This document shows, in pieces, positions 33,241 through 44,933 of a stretch of 64,000 nt of DNA; the stretch's first letter is position 1, and every line of letters begins with the position of its first letter. Location: contig OZ024895.1 in the NCBI GenBank assembly GCA_964017195.1, positions 26,639,875-26,703,874 on the forward strand, in the 5' to 3' direction. The notes under the pieces were generated by a model. It was not told the DNA's origin and did not search any database. It saw only the letters and a list, made by a program, of their open reading frames with translations. This DNA comes from Siderastrea radians. Its lineage: Eukaryota > Cnidaria > Anthozoa > Scleractinia > Rhizangiidae. Made by a program: the position numbers and the translations under genes.

Positions 33241-34020
33241 CTTTCTTGTTTCAAGATGGTTTAAGCCACGTTTGTTCAAATACTTTCCACATAATTTCGG
33301 GTGTTTTTAATCCTCGTCATTTTCTAGAAGGCTATGAATAGTGTCATTTGTTTCAAATATCCTTTTCTTTTTACTCTTGCGAGTGCAAACTACTAATACG
33401 AATTTGGGTTTCATCATTGAATACCGCCTTTTCATTCCCACACTGAGGTTTGTGGTCTGTTCTTTGTACTCTTTGTCCTTAAAAAACTCGCACCTCCTAC
33501 CAATTAATTTTTATTACCCAATGCGTCGTTACCATTGTGCCTCAAAAACTCGCACCTCTAATGCAGGATTACTTTTTACAAATCATACATCTGTAACCGC
33601 GTGGTTTTATTACGGTTTGGACCACTTTGAGTACCTCACTTTGAAAACTCATTCATCAAAAATAGCACCGCATAAGTTATCCCGCTCTTAGTCTCAGTTT
33701 TTTGTATTCTTTATCTTCTCAGCCGTTTTTATATCAACAGGAACAATAAAACCGGCTGCTTAAGAGACCATCGATTGCGCTCTTTATAAAAATAGAATAA
33801 CACTGCTGCACGCGACAATTCATAGATGAATCTTGCTTTCATGCGTATTCTGCCTTCGTCCGTACCCTGCAAACAAAACATTAAAATGCGAACCATTAAG
33901 GGTAAGTAAAATACACAGAATCCAATAACGAGATGCACATTACGGATTGCGAACACTTCTGTAGGGACCGTGTGTGCGGTTCACGGTTAGCCTGTTCCAG
34001 GCGTTCAGATAGTAAAGCGC
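33241..34020. other. No gene recognised
   Basis: A 116-codon plus frame (33341-33691) is Phe/Leu/Ser-rich without a family signature. I see nothing else. Confidence 0.4.
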
Positions 34021-34029
34021 AAGCGAAAG

Positions 34030-34340
34030 AGCGGGAAAAAACCCGGGAAGATGCTTGGAACAGGCCAGTAGCTTACGGTCCGTTGACTGTGAACTCTTCT
34101 ACACGGACCGTATCTGAAGTTCACGGACCGTACGAACTGTACGGTCCGTCAAAAAGATATCTCCCTCTGATTACTAGCCTCCCACGCAGTCGTTTTTAGG
34201 GGAGTCGTATTACTCTCCTCCCGACGACTGCGTGGTAGGCTATCTGATTACAAGAGTGAAATATAATGCCCACTAATTACCCACTAATGAGATACAGTTC
34301 ACTGACCGTGAACTCTTCAAAACGGACCATCATATGATGT
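34030..34340 (+). repeat. Duplicated ACGGACCGT segment, copy A (with MITE)
   Basis: Shares GAACTCTTCTACACGGACCG, CTGTACGGTCCGTCAAA, ATCTCCCTCTGAT and GTGAAATAT...TAATGCCCA with 35670-35830. Copy A is interrupted by the 68-bp MITE. Confidence 0.75.
34175..34242. mobile_element. 68-bp MITE with perfect 9-bp target duplication
   Basis: The ends are TAGCCTCCCACGCAGTCGT and its near-complement ACGACTGCGTGGTAGGCTA. TCTGATTAC stands on both sides (34166-34174 and 34243-34251). The paralogous segment at ~35750 lacks the element, an empty-site control. Confidence 0.88.
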
Positions 34341-34545
34341 GCGTTTTAGGATCGTTATTTTGCAATTTTCGCTTTTTACGCGTAATACCGTAACAAGGAT
34401 TGACATTATTTTCCCTCCAGGAGAATGTGGTTGAGAGATCTGTAAATCCAGTTAGTTCTCCTGCAGTTTCTGTGACAAAGTGTTATGATCGTTTGCAAAG
34501 CATTGCACCTTAAAAAAGAATAGGTAAGGATTTGTTGCACTTTCA

Positions 34546-35000
34546 TAGCGTAACACCGGAATTAATAGCTGGAAATAGCATAACAGATTCGTAACAGAGT
34601 AATATCGTAACAACTTAATAACGAAATAAGCGAAGGATACGAAACAAGCGAAGGATTTGTTAAATATTCGTACCGTAACAGCGTAATAACGAAATAAGCG
34701 AAGGATTTGTTACATCTTCGTAGCGTAACGACGTACTAACGTAATAAGCGAAAGATTTGTTACATATTCGAACCGTGACAACGTAATAACGAAATAAGCG
34801 AAGGATTTGTTACATATTCGTACCGTAACAACGTAATAACGTAATAAGCGAAGGATTTGTTACACGTTCAGATCGCAACAGCGTAACAACGAAACAAGCG
34901 AAGGATTTGTTACATATTCGCACCGTAACAACGTAATAACGTAAAAAGCGAAGGATTTGTTACATATTCGTACCGTACCAGCGTAATAACGTAATAAGGA
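34546..35000 (+). repeat. 50-bp tandem array, about 9 copies
   Basis: GCGAA(G/A)GATTTGTTAC recurs at exact 50-bp spacing (AAGGATTTGT at 34651, 34701, 34751, 34801, 34851, 34901, 34951). Units contain GTAACAACGTAATAACG. Confidence 0.92.
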
Positions 35001-35010
35001 GGTCCGCTGG

Positions 35011-35076
35011 AGGTTCAATAAATATGTATCACTATGTATGTACCTACATACATAGTGATACATATTTATTGAACCT
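35011..35076. repeat. Perfect 32-bp-arm hairpin with 2-nt loop
   Basis: 35011-35042 (AGGTTCAATAAATATG...) is the exact reverse complement of 35045-35076, separated by CC. A following TATTTATTGAA partially repeats the arm. It stands directly after the 50-bp array. Confidence 0.9.
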
Positions 35077-35089
35077 ATTTATTGAAACC

Positions 35090-35669
35090 GTAGTTCTCGT
35101 AGTTACTGTGCGGTGTATTTTCTCGTGAACGGTATATTCTCTTGGGTATAATTACGTTGTAATCCTCTCGCGAACAGTAAATTCTCTTGGGATTGAATTA
35201 TGCAACTGTCAAGCGAGTGTTTTTTCGCTGCGCAGTTGCTGCAATTCATGTCTCTCGTTCACTTGTTTGTGCTTCGTCTCTGGGATGAAAAAGCGGCGTC
35301 TAGGCGAGTGTTTTTTTCCCGATGCCATTACAAATCGGGTCGCCGAACGCAAAAGTGAGCAAGACAAACTTGACAACGTTTTTAAAACTTTGAATTCAGT
35401 GGATATCTGAGGTCTTCGAGAGAAAAACCTTATCATCAGCGAAGACCATGCTTTCTCGTTGCTGTCGTCAAGGCTAACGTTCCTTGGTGTTGTAACGTTG
35501 AAATTTTGCTTGGAGCATGTCCCAAAAACATATTCTGCGGTGCAAAGAGATAAGGGTGCACCCATCCGATTTACTTTCATGGCGGACATCATGAGGAAAA
35601 AGGGCTTCATGCTGTCGCCACTTGAAGTGCAACAGTACGTGCTTATGTCAAGTCCAACTAATGAAATGC
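35090..35669. other. Unrecognised open frames
   Basis: Two overlapping frames, 35209-35610 (minus, 133 codons) and 35459-35710 (plus, 83 codons), are longer than the surroundings but show no family I recognise and mutually overlap. I do not call a gene. Confidence 0.3.
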
Positions 35670-35830
35670 AATGTACGGACTGTGAACTCTTCTACACGGA
35701 CCGTATCTGAAGTTCACGGCCTGTACGAACTGTACGGTCCGTCAAAGAGATAATATCTCCCTCTGATAACAAGCGTGAAATATTCTAATGCCCATTAATG
35801 AGACGCAATTCACGGACCGTGAATAAGAGA
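35670..35830 (+). repeat. Duplicated ACGGACCGT segment, copy B (empty MITE site)
   Basis: Collinear with 34085-34330 but with CTCTGATAACAAG where copy A carries the 68-bp MITE. Confidence 0.75.
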
Positions 35831-36994
35831 TGTGATCGTCTTCTATTTCGTGTACCTTGCTCGCTTCGTACGTACGCTTAAATAACGAGACATAATCATA
35901 GGAGTGGTCGACATATTACTCTATGAGATGACATGCCGGCCGGGGTCTGGCTCTTAGTAGTTATGTTTCTGTTAGAAAGCGATAACTTGAGTATCAGGTC
36001 TCTTGAGAAGTTCTTTAAATGAGAGATTATCGTTTCATAAGACAAACACACATATCCTATGTTACAAAATTATGAGTGTAAAAAGCAAGCTACAGTACAT
36101 GAAATAACAATAATATTCTAATGAAATTAAAGAGCTAACTCGTATTTAATAGTTAGGCGGTTAATAAAAGAACTCATAAAATGCTTCGTGTTTACTTTAG
36201 GTTTCACGGCCGACTGGTATCAGGGCGTGCGATCCTCGCGAGCCCCAAACTTTTCGGACCGATCGATTTCGGGCACGGTTGTAGCAAACGTTTCCGAGCT
36301 CCGAATTCCCTTTGAGCATTATTTTCTTGCAAGATCTATGGCATCTCTGCTCTCTCTGCAAAAGGGACGATGAATAAGTAAAAGTCTAATTAAGAATGGA
36401 ATGGTTTGAAAACATAGTATTTGTTTTTGTAGTCTGATTTTTGCAGTGAAGGGTTTTAAAATTTTGGAAACTTTTAGCACACTATATAAAACTGGTCAGT
36501 GTAAAATGCAGACTGCAGACTATTGTTTTCACTTTGTAAAACAATAATTGTCCCATTGTTTCAAGAACGAGAAAACAATCAGATAGTCCGTAGTCTTCGT
36601 TTTACACTGCCCGAACTATAAACTAAACTGTCATAAATCTGACCCCTCAACTATATTCAAAACTGCCGCGAATATTTTATTCGTAGACGTTATTTCGCGC
36701 ACCAATCACAGCTTCCGAACAAAAGTAAACTGATCATTTACCAATGAGCGATCCTGTTAGAAGAGACAGCTGGTATAATCAACTCCTCTATATGTTTAAT
36801 GTTTTATCCTTAATGAATATTGATGTACTCCTAAAACTGTTTGCACTATACTAGGAGTGTTTATAGTACAATTTCCTATTAAAACAATAGCGTTCTTCTG
36901 TCTCAGGCCCTATGTGTGATAGGTTCACTCGGAAATTTGATGTTCAAACTTCATATAAGCCCTCGAACTACGTTTTCGGGCTAATATTTGTTGT
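35831..36994. other. No gene; one fold-back element
   Basis: Contains the inverted repeat at 36497-36609; otherwise no recognisable content. Confidence 0.4.
36497..36609. mobile_element. Small fold-back element, ~113 bp
   Basis: Arms CAGTGTAAAATGCAGACT...TATTGTTTTC (left) and the imperfect complement GAAAACAATC...AGTCTTCGTTTTACACTG (right). Confidence 0.65.
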
Positions 36995-38122
36995 GAACGA
37001 TCCTGTAGTGACCAGATTTTCACCCTAAGAAATATCATTTGGCAGTGTGTTGAATGGCAAGCTACAGTGTACCTTAATTGCTTAGACTATGAAAAGGCTT
37101 TCGATAGCATCCATCCTGAGAGCCGTTGAGCGATACTCCATCGCAATGGTATACCTCAGAAGATTATTAACCTGATCAAAGCACTTTACAGTGACTTTCA
37201 CTGTAAGGTGATCCATGAGGGATCCCTCACAGAACCCTTTTTGGTGAACTCTGGGGTGAAACAAGGCTGCTTGCTGTCACCTTTCTTGTTTTTACTGTCC
37301 TTGGACTGGGTTATGAAAGAGTCTTTAGCCGGACAACAACTAGGCATAAGATGGACACTCCTCACAAAGCTTGACGATCTTGAGTAGGCAGATGACATAT
37401 GCTTGTTTGCAAGCACCTTTCAGCATATGAAGCGGAAGACTGAACAGCTTAATAACAGTTCAGGGAAGATAGGTCTGAAAATCAGCACAAAGAAGACCAA
37501 GCAAATGGGTGTAAACCCCAACAGCCAAATGTCACTATTTGTAAATGGTCAACAAATAGAGACCGTAAGCACGTTCACCTACCTGGGCAGCATCGTGGAT
37601 GAGAAAGGTGGGACTGACTCTGATGTCCTCTCTCGAATTAACAAGAGCAGAGCGGCCTTTGCGTCACTGAGGCCTGTGTGGAGATCCACTCTTATATCTT
37701 TGAAAACCAAAATAAGGCTCTTCAGTTCAAATGTTAAGACAACCCTGTTATATGGTTCAGAGTGCTGGAAAATCTCCAAGGAAATTACCAACAAACTGAG
37801 AGTGTTTCTACACAAATGCCTCAGGATTATCCTACGGATCAAATGGCCCATGAAGATCAGCAACAAAAGTGTAAGAAAGAAATGCAACCAAGAAGACATC
37901 ATGGTTGAACTGGCCAACAGAAGATGGAGCTGGATCGGCCACGTCCTGAGAAAGCCCCAAAACGACATCACTAAGGAAGCCCTATTTTGGACCCCAGATG
38001 GTAGACGCAGACGAGGCAGACCACGGTTGACATGGAGAAGATCGGTGGAAGCAGAGCTAAAGGGAAGACCGGGCCTCAGTTGGAGTGAGGCATCGAGAAT
38101 TGCACAAGGCAGGGAACGTTAG
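36995..38122 (+). pseudogene. 5'-truncated non-LTR reverse transcriptase
   Basis: One frame runs from about 36995 (RSCSDQIFTLRN) to the stop at 38122 with two in-frame nonsense codons, TGA 37127 and TAG 37385. Motifs: DYEKAFDSIH, GVKQGCLLSPFLF, and *ADD where the catalytic Tyr of YADD has become a stop. The C-terminal part from 37403 is open: FTYLGSIVDEKGG, LLYGSECW, RRWSWIGHVLRKP and GRRRRGRPRLTW, which are typical of the 3' end of RTE/Jockey-group elements common in invertebrates. The endonuclease and 5' part are missing, as expected of 5' truncation during retrotransposition. It cannot be catalytically active. Confidence 0.85.
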
Positions 38123-38210
38123 AGGGATTTAGTGGGGGCCTTATACGCCACATGGGGGGCCTTATGCGCCACATGGCGTAGAGACCTAAGTATCATTCAA
38201 AATGCCTTGT
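38123..38210 (+). other. Presumed 3' UTR of the truncated LINE
   Basis: GGGGCCTTATACGCCACATGG is duplicated (GGGGGCCTTATGCGCCACATGG) immediately after the stop. The 3' end is not clear. Confidence 0.5.
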
Positions 38211-41200
38211 TACATTCAACAATCGAGTGAGACAGGAGTTTATCACTTAAGAGGCTGTCTCCCTAAGAGTGTTCCACTCGATCTCGGACTCAAAAATAGA
38301 TTTCCTTCAAATTTCTACCACAAATACTACTTACTATCTATCCCTACTTCTAAAATGCAATTGAAATGATCCAAAAGTTTATTTTGCTCCGGTTTGAGGA
38401 TTCGATTGTTACTATACCAGAGGTGAATGAAATTTGCCTATTTTGAGCGCCGTAGTACGGGCTTTTTTAATTATCGTTTAAAAAGACTTCGCACCATCAC
38501 AACCTTCACATTTACACCCATTTGATAGCTTATTACTTCTTTTTACCGCTCCTGTGTCATTTGGACATTTCCCCGATCGAAATCGTATGAATCGTCTGAA
38601 ACTGAAAATGATAAATGAACTAATTTAATAAGTCACTCGAACTGGATGAAATAGTGCGTTTGAAACATGCCAAAATTCTCAATTGAGGCACTTAGGCCAG
38701 ACGTAAAAACCCGTTGTAGGCATAGACTAAGGACTGTTTCCTAGAATTATGCAATAAAACTTGCGGCAGAATGCGATTCTGAGAAATTGTGTCGAAGTTT
38801 AGTTAGCCATTATTGCCAATGGTGCCTTGCGTGACATAGACTCCCATTCCAATCGGAGGACAATTCTACCCAAATGAAGGGAAATCTGATTACATTTCCA
38901 GTACAATAGCCTGTTCTTTCTCATGTTGCTATATCAACATCGACTCTTTCGCTCCTTGACCTGAGAAATCAACTCATTTCATGCCTACCTTGTTATTTAA
39001 GAGCAAATGTTGCCAAAAATCAAACATTTTCAAAATATTGTGGCAACAGCTCAAAAATCAATTCTGCTCATATTCTTATGTTAGGTAGACCTTAATGTGA
39101 AACAAATCACCTCATAGTTCGTTTGGCTGAATATCGATTTATTTTCAAGAAAATCGATAATAACGGAATTCGCTCTAAATACGACTTTTGGAGCTCAAAA
39201 TTTAAGGCAAATCTCGAAGCTTTGCGTAACAAAATGAAGCATTCCAGGGCAATAAAAATTAACAAAACTTGTACAACGATGTTGAAATATGTGTTAAAGG
39301 CAATTTCAGCAATTTCTGCTCAGTTATTTACGAGCTCTAATTAAATTTATTCGACATACTTTTGACTAGATAAAAAGTATATCAAGTTTGACCTCTAAAA
39401 AAAGTATGTGGTACCGAATATTATTTTCCCTGCTAGCAGAGGCCCCCTTTCCTTTGTATTCGCTGAGCTGACGGGCGGCACGAAAAGGGACCTCTGCCAT
39501 GGGTCGAAACTCCCTTTGATTCAACCGCCGTCCATGGACGTGGACGGCGGTTTCCGAAACGCATGCTCCTTGTATTGTTTGCTGACCATGACTTGAGCCC
39601 ATTGTATCTCGCGCATTCCTTTACAGTTATTCCGCTGTCATTTAGTGAGCCCGCATAGTAACATGCCGTCCTGGAAAGAGAACTAAACTAGTGAAGAGTT
39701 ACAACGTTTACTTTCTCTCGTTTTTGTTAACATGGACGACGGAAAGATAAACAATCGAAAGAAGAAGCTCTAAGAAACACTCGACAAGTTAAGGAATGGA
39801 ATTTAGAGCGAAGAAAACATCTGTCAAGGCGAAGGACAACCTTCCATCTCCAAAGATTTTTCGAGCTGCGGACTTTTTGTGAAATGCTCCAGCACTTCTA
39901 CGAGTCTACGGTAGAGTAAATTACACATTTGATTGTATATTTGTATCGAAATCGCTTTTTAATTGAGGGATTCTTCATATTCCTTACAGTCTTCGTAAAA
40001 GTTTTGAAAAACGTGCACAGTTCGCATCACCAAATGCTCTTCAAAATAACTTGCACATCGAGCGAAATCGCTTGCGCGTAGTTTCCCTCGAAGAAAGAAT
40101 TGAACGCGTTTGGTCTTCAGAAACAAGTAAAGGCGTGTTTTAATAAATGTATTATTTATAAAAGCTTACTGTCTCTTCTTCTGTGTACCTTCATTCATAA
40201 AATTTCGAAAAGTAGTAATCTGACCTAAACAGACACAAATGCTCTGTTGTGGTTTGATCTCACGCGCGAGACAGCATGAGAAATCTCTTGCGGGAATTTT
40301 CAAAATTTTGACTTTGGGATTGTATTTTTGGCTAATTCTTATTTGACAACTGGTGTATTTTATTTAAAAGTAAAAAATTTTAACTATTCTAGATCAAGTG
40401 AGTGTTGTTTTTTCGAACCTATAAATTGTCCTTTCGTACTGCACATGGGTTGTTTATTACCAACTGCTAATTTAGTGAAGCGATCATAAAACACGCAGCC
40501 TTCAATGGGTTAAATTCTCTTTGATTCCTGGAGTTGTGGTCATGTTAAAAAAGCTTCCTTGTCCAGATAACTTGAAATTAATATCGTAGATTAGACAACA
40601 ACTATCTCTAGACGAAGTGTCTACTTTTTTTAGGGTTTTGGTGAACTCGCCATTCACGACAACAAAACTGTGCGGGTGCTTTTTGGCGCGCTAGTTGAGA
40701 AAGGTGGGACTCGTCAGCTGATCACGTGCTAAAAGCATCACGTGACGTTTCGGTCGCTAAGTAACCGTGGCGCATGCTCAACACAGTTGTTTTCGACCCA
40801 GAGGTCAATCTCGTTCCCAGAGGCTGCATTCCTTTTGGTCAGCACCAAGGATGCAAGACCTCTGGGATAATCAATGTCAAAATGCTGGCGAATCGAAATC
40901 TAATTGGCTACTATTTTTTACCGGAAGTCTACGAGAAAGAAGTGTCAAAACAGGAAATAAAAGTACTTAGAATGCTTTTGCTGGACGTTTTCGATCACGT
41001 CAGGGACGGACAATGGGAAAGAAATCTGAAAATGGGCGATGCAAACTAACAAAGAATCGAAATACAGTCAAATTCAAATTCATTTTAGAGAAGACGCAAA
41101 AAGCGAACTGGTGTCGATCACATGATTAAAACGAAAAAGGCGCCAAAACCTTGTGATATGTTACAGCGGTTCTTGAGAAAGCTGAATGAATACCTGCTGC

Positions 41201-41610
41201 GAGATAAACGACGCGACGGTTGAAGAAGGAGTACAATTTTTGGATTAATTCCTCCAATTTCCAGCTCTAAAGTATGGTTCATGGACACTGATGGCTTGAA
41301 AATTGTTCTCAACATTGTCTAAAGAGGATGGAAGCTGGCAGTCTTTCCAGTGCAGCCGTACTGAGAAGTTAAAATAAGCGGCTTTGTTTTAAAAATCCGT
41401 TCACTCCGCCGAGCCATGTGCAAGTTTGATGGAACAGAAGACAGAATTTAAGCTTAAGCTTATTTTGTTGAACTAGAGCCGATAATCTCACTGTAGCTGA
41501 AAAGTGAATGGTAGATTGGATTCTTGAATTAAGTGGTGCAAAAACTGTTGCAGCGACCGGACAGAATGACAAAAACAACGAGAACAGCGATCCTGTTTAT
41601 TTTTGCAGGA
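38211..41610. other. No recognised gene; two hairpin elements
   Basis: At ~39434-39555 there is a paired structure (GCAGAGGCCCCCTTT against AAAAGGGACCTCTGC, then AACCGCCGTCCATGGACG...GGACGGCGGTT). At ~40816-40872 there is an imperfect hairpin of the CTCGTTCCCAGAGG type (CTCGTTCCCAGAGGCTGCAT...GACCTCTGGGA). CACGTG/ATCACGTG words occur at ~40720-40745. A frame at 40774-41049 overlaps the hairpin and is not recognised. Confidence 0.4.
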
Positions 41611-42293
41611 CATCGTAGCTGTCGTATTTGTAAGCTTTGACAGTTTGCAGCTGGCAAGACTGATAAACCTCGTCGAGTGTAGGTAAAAGGTCTTTCTCTA
41701 GTATTAAGATTAAATTGTTTTCACTCAACTTTGATTGTCTGTGTAAGAAATCGTCCATCCTTGATTGTGATAGATTTTTAATGTTTCTAGCTGTACTAAA
41801 AAGTGGCTGTTCAGTTTGCCTTGATTCATTGAGTTGAATTATTTATAGACCTGTGATACTCGTTAATAAATTGTACCTAAGTCATTTTTTTGTGTTTATT
41901 CTATGTAGCGTTTTAGTATTTCGGCAAACGAGCTTTCCGTACAAAACTTATAACGTAGTAAAATATTTACCGACGTAGTGGTGGAGAAAACACAACACCA
42001 GCACAGTCGAAAGGCGAACATTACACAACGCCTGCTCAGGCACGTTTCATAAATAAATGACCGCTCTACTTTGTCCAAGACCGTTTAATAGCATCAGTAC
42101 AGTTGATTTGCTCTGTGTCTTCCTTAATAAATAAGCAGTCGCACTCTGTAAAAAATTTAAGCTAATTTTTACGCGTATATGCCGCGCGCTAAAAACAAGG
42201 TCAAGTTTTTTTAAGGTTGATTTCTTGCTCAATTAGACTTTTCAAATTAGTAAGCTTACACACTATTCGACTGCTAAAGAACCTCGTCCATGA

Positions 42294-42731
42294 CTATCGT
42301 TTTCTTTCAAGATGTCGCTGAAAATTTGTTAATTTTGTAAAGGGCCGTAAGATGTGAAATAAAATTTGCGGCGGCACTTCAAACTCCTCGACAATGGCTA
42401 CGTTTTCAGTACCCTTGAAAACGTTCATGCTTGATATTTGTTCTTCTATCAAAAAGTTTAATGAGGATACAGCTACAATAAAAGAGTTAATTTTCTCTTC
42501 ACCACTGTTGTTTAAAAAACACACACAGTCAGACACAAACGTATGGAGGCAGCCAGGCACTGAGAGATCTTCCATATTCACCTGGCAGTACACAAATGGT
42601 ATCTTTACCATCAACAACAACAGTCTTCAGCGCCTCGTATTGGCGTTCTTTGCATTAGAGGTCCGGTCTCCTTTCTGAACTGAATTTTCTAACGCGAAGT
42701 GAAATAAATTTATAGAAACCGGTGCGGCCAT
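42294..42731 (-). pseudogene. Unknown 145-residue frame, left-arm copy, one internal stop
   Basis: Starts ATGGCCGCACCGGTT at 42731 and runs 146 codons to 42294, with a TGA at codon 35. The part after the stop reads ...CQVNMEDLSVPGCLHTF... and ends ERKR. The family is unknown to me. The right-arm copy has the same start, same stop and same length. The antisense strand is also open (42394-42678), so which strand, if either, is coding is uncertain. Confidence 0.4.
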
Positions 42732-42937
42732 CTTCGCGAGACTGCGAGCGGGGATAATTTTCATTTTCACGCGAGTCTCGCGTGAATGTCAATGGCGACA
42801 AAGCAAGGGGACATCGTAATATTTCGCGCCCTTTTTGTCTTTACACGACCCATAACGCATGCTCAGTTCGCAAACTGTCGAGCATGCGCTTTAAAAAACC
42901 GGAAGCCTAAAAAGTGGCATCCGGTTTTTGATTATCC

Positions 42938-43085
42938 CAGAGCCCGTGGCATTTCAATCCCGCTGACCGTAAATGCTCGCGGGCTCTGGGGACGAGATTG
43001 CCCAGAGGTCCCTTTTCGTCCCAATCTCGTCCCCAGAGCCCGCGCGTATTTACGGTCAGCGGGATCGAAATGCCACGGGCTCTGG
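42938..43085. mobile_element. 148-bp hairpin element present only in the left palindrome arm
   Basis: Nearly perfect palindrome starting CAGAGCCCGTGGCATTTC, with the inner GGGCTCTGGGGACGAGATTG arms. It is flanked by GATTATCC (42930-42937) and GATAATCC (43086-43093), a possible 8-bp target duplication with one mismatch. The mirror position in the right arm (near 44833-44845) reads straight through without it. Confidence 0.85.
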
Positions 43086-43154
43086 GATAATCCAGGAGGG
43101 AGTGATGAACTCGCCGCTCGGCTGGTTAGAGGTGTCTGGCCATCGTGACGTCAC

Positions 43155-44751
43155 GACGTGAAAAGCCCGCGAGTTTGCCAAGTCTTCAAAAATGGCGCTG
43201 GCAACTATGTTAGAGTTCGGGCTACAAACGTATTTTTTGTGCTATGAAGCTTTCAGCTAAGCTTGTTTTCTTGGGTAATGGAATTTTATGCATCCCTTTT
43301 TTCGATATAGGTAAGTGGCTCTTTGTCTTAACGTTAAAATCACACTTAAATAATGTTTTAAGAGTCATGTTTACTCTCTGCAATCGAAGAATTATGCGGG
43401 AAAATTGTTATTGTCCGCGTCCCAAAAAGTGTGTTTATTTCTGTTATATACCACAGGGAAACTTGAAACTTGGCTACGGACTAGCCTATAGTTTAACAAA
43501 AGTACCCAAGTTGAAACAAGTGGTATAGTATTTGCCAAAAAAATGATCAGTCCGTTTGTTTAGCTAAGTATAATAGAAGGCGAACCTAGAAGGGTATGTT
43601 TAGCACTTAAAAGTTAACTTTTCTTACAGTATTTGCTTCCATCTTCTGTATAAGGAAAGAATAGTGATATTTAATTGCTAGGGAAAGAGTAATCGAACTT
43701 AGTAAATTTTTGCCACCACCATTTAACCCGTGTAAACTACACTTTTGCAGAACAACATAAAAATCTGAATCAGCTCGCAAATTATGCGGGCGCCTGAGGA
43801 AACAAGTCTTTGCTGATCTGGTTCTGTACTTTTTTATGAAAACTAATAGATATATTTGAGTACCATTTGGATCAGTGATTCAGTGATTTATTCTCAATAC
43901 CTCCAGTTTCCTCTAGATTCAGTTGCTGTCCAGGTTGCATAGTGTTTTAGAAAGAGAGTTTGACCGTCTACTTGATCCACAACTGACGATGACCGTTTCG
44001 CAAATAAATTGAATTGGTCCTGTTATTCGATTTTCAAAGATTAATTAATTTTAAAACAGTCAAACTGAGGACCATTCTAGTAAAGAGAGAGCCTTGTTAA
44101 CCCTTAACATCAGTAACCTGGGAAAGTTGGCGTTTTAGATAAACTGTGGTTTATAATTATTCGATGAGAGATCAGCACAAATTTGGCCGGAAAGCCGGCG
44201 TGTCAGCTGTTTTGCCTCGCCTCCAGCAAATGTTGTCATCTTTGTCGTTTTTTACAAGATAGTTTAGCAAAGTAAGGAATTACTGTGGTCCATTATTAAC
44301 TTCGAACCAAGCACATGAATTCACAGTAAACGTTTCTTTGGATTGGAGTATTCCTCTCCACATTTTAATGATGTTTAAAGCCACTGATCATTTTAATGAA
44401 ATTGTTACGCAATTTTATTTTCCTGAAATTGGAAAGAGTTTATACATATAAAAGTTATGTTTTTGTCTCCAAGCGACACATCTTAGGGTTTGTGAGATAC
44501 AGCTTCTGAAAGGTGATCTTGATCACGATTTCAATCAATCGACCAAAGCGTCCATGAAATCTTTTGAGTCTTATCGCCAATTGGTTATTTTGTTTTGAGG
44601 ACCAATTAAGAATACTTTTTATGTTATAGCATGCAGCATACCTTTCGTTCTTTTATTGTTTTGATCTGTTCTTTTTGAGAAACTGGACTGTAAACATTTG
44701 CGAGGAAGCCATTTGTTAACTTCCCTTTGAATTTCCAGGGCAGATTTATAT
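43155..44751. other. Central spacer of the 5.6-kb palindrome
   Basis: No mirrored partner. A 94-codon frame at 43244-43528 is not recognised. A TGACGTCA word stands at both palindrome boundaries (about 43145-43153 and 44753-44760). No gene is called. Confidence 0.5.
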
Positions 44752-44933
44752 GTGACGTCACGATGGCCAGACACCTCGGTTTTTCATTCGCCAATACCGG
44801 CGCTTGTGCCCAGGCCCAAGTTCATCACTCCCTCCTGGGATAATCAAAAACCGGATGCCACTTTTTAGGCTTCCGGTTTTTTAAAGCGCATGCTCAACAG
44901 TTTGCGAACTGAGCATGCGTTATGGGTCGTGTA

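Noticed and set aside
34546..35000. CRISPR-like array
   Set aside because: The whole 50-bp unit repeats; there are no variable spacers.
40774..41049. 91-codon plus frame (MLNTVVFDPEVN...)
   Set aside because: Much of it is translation of a CTCGTTCCCAGAGG-type hairpin element; no family match.
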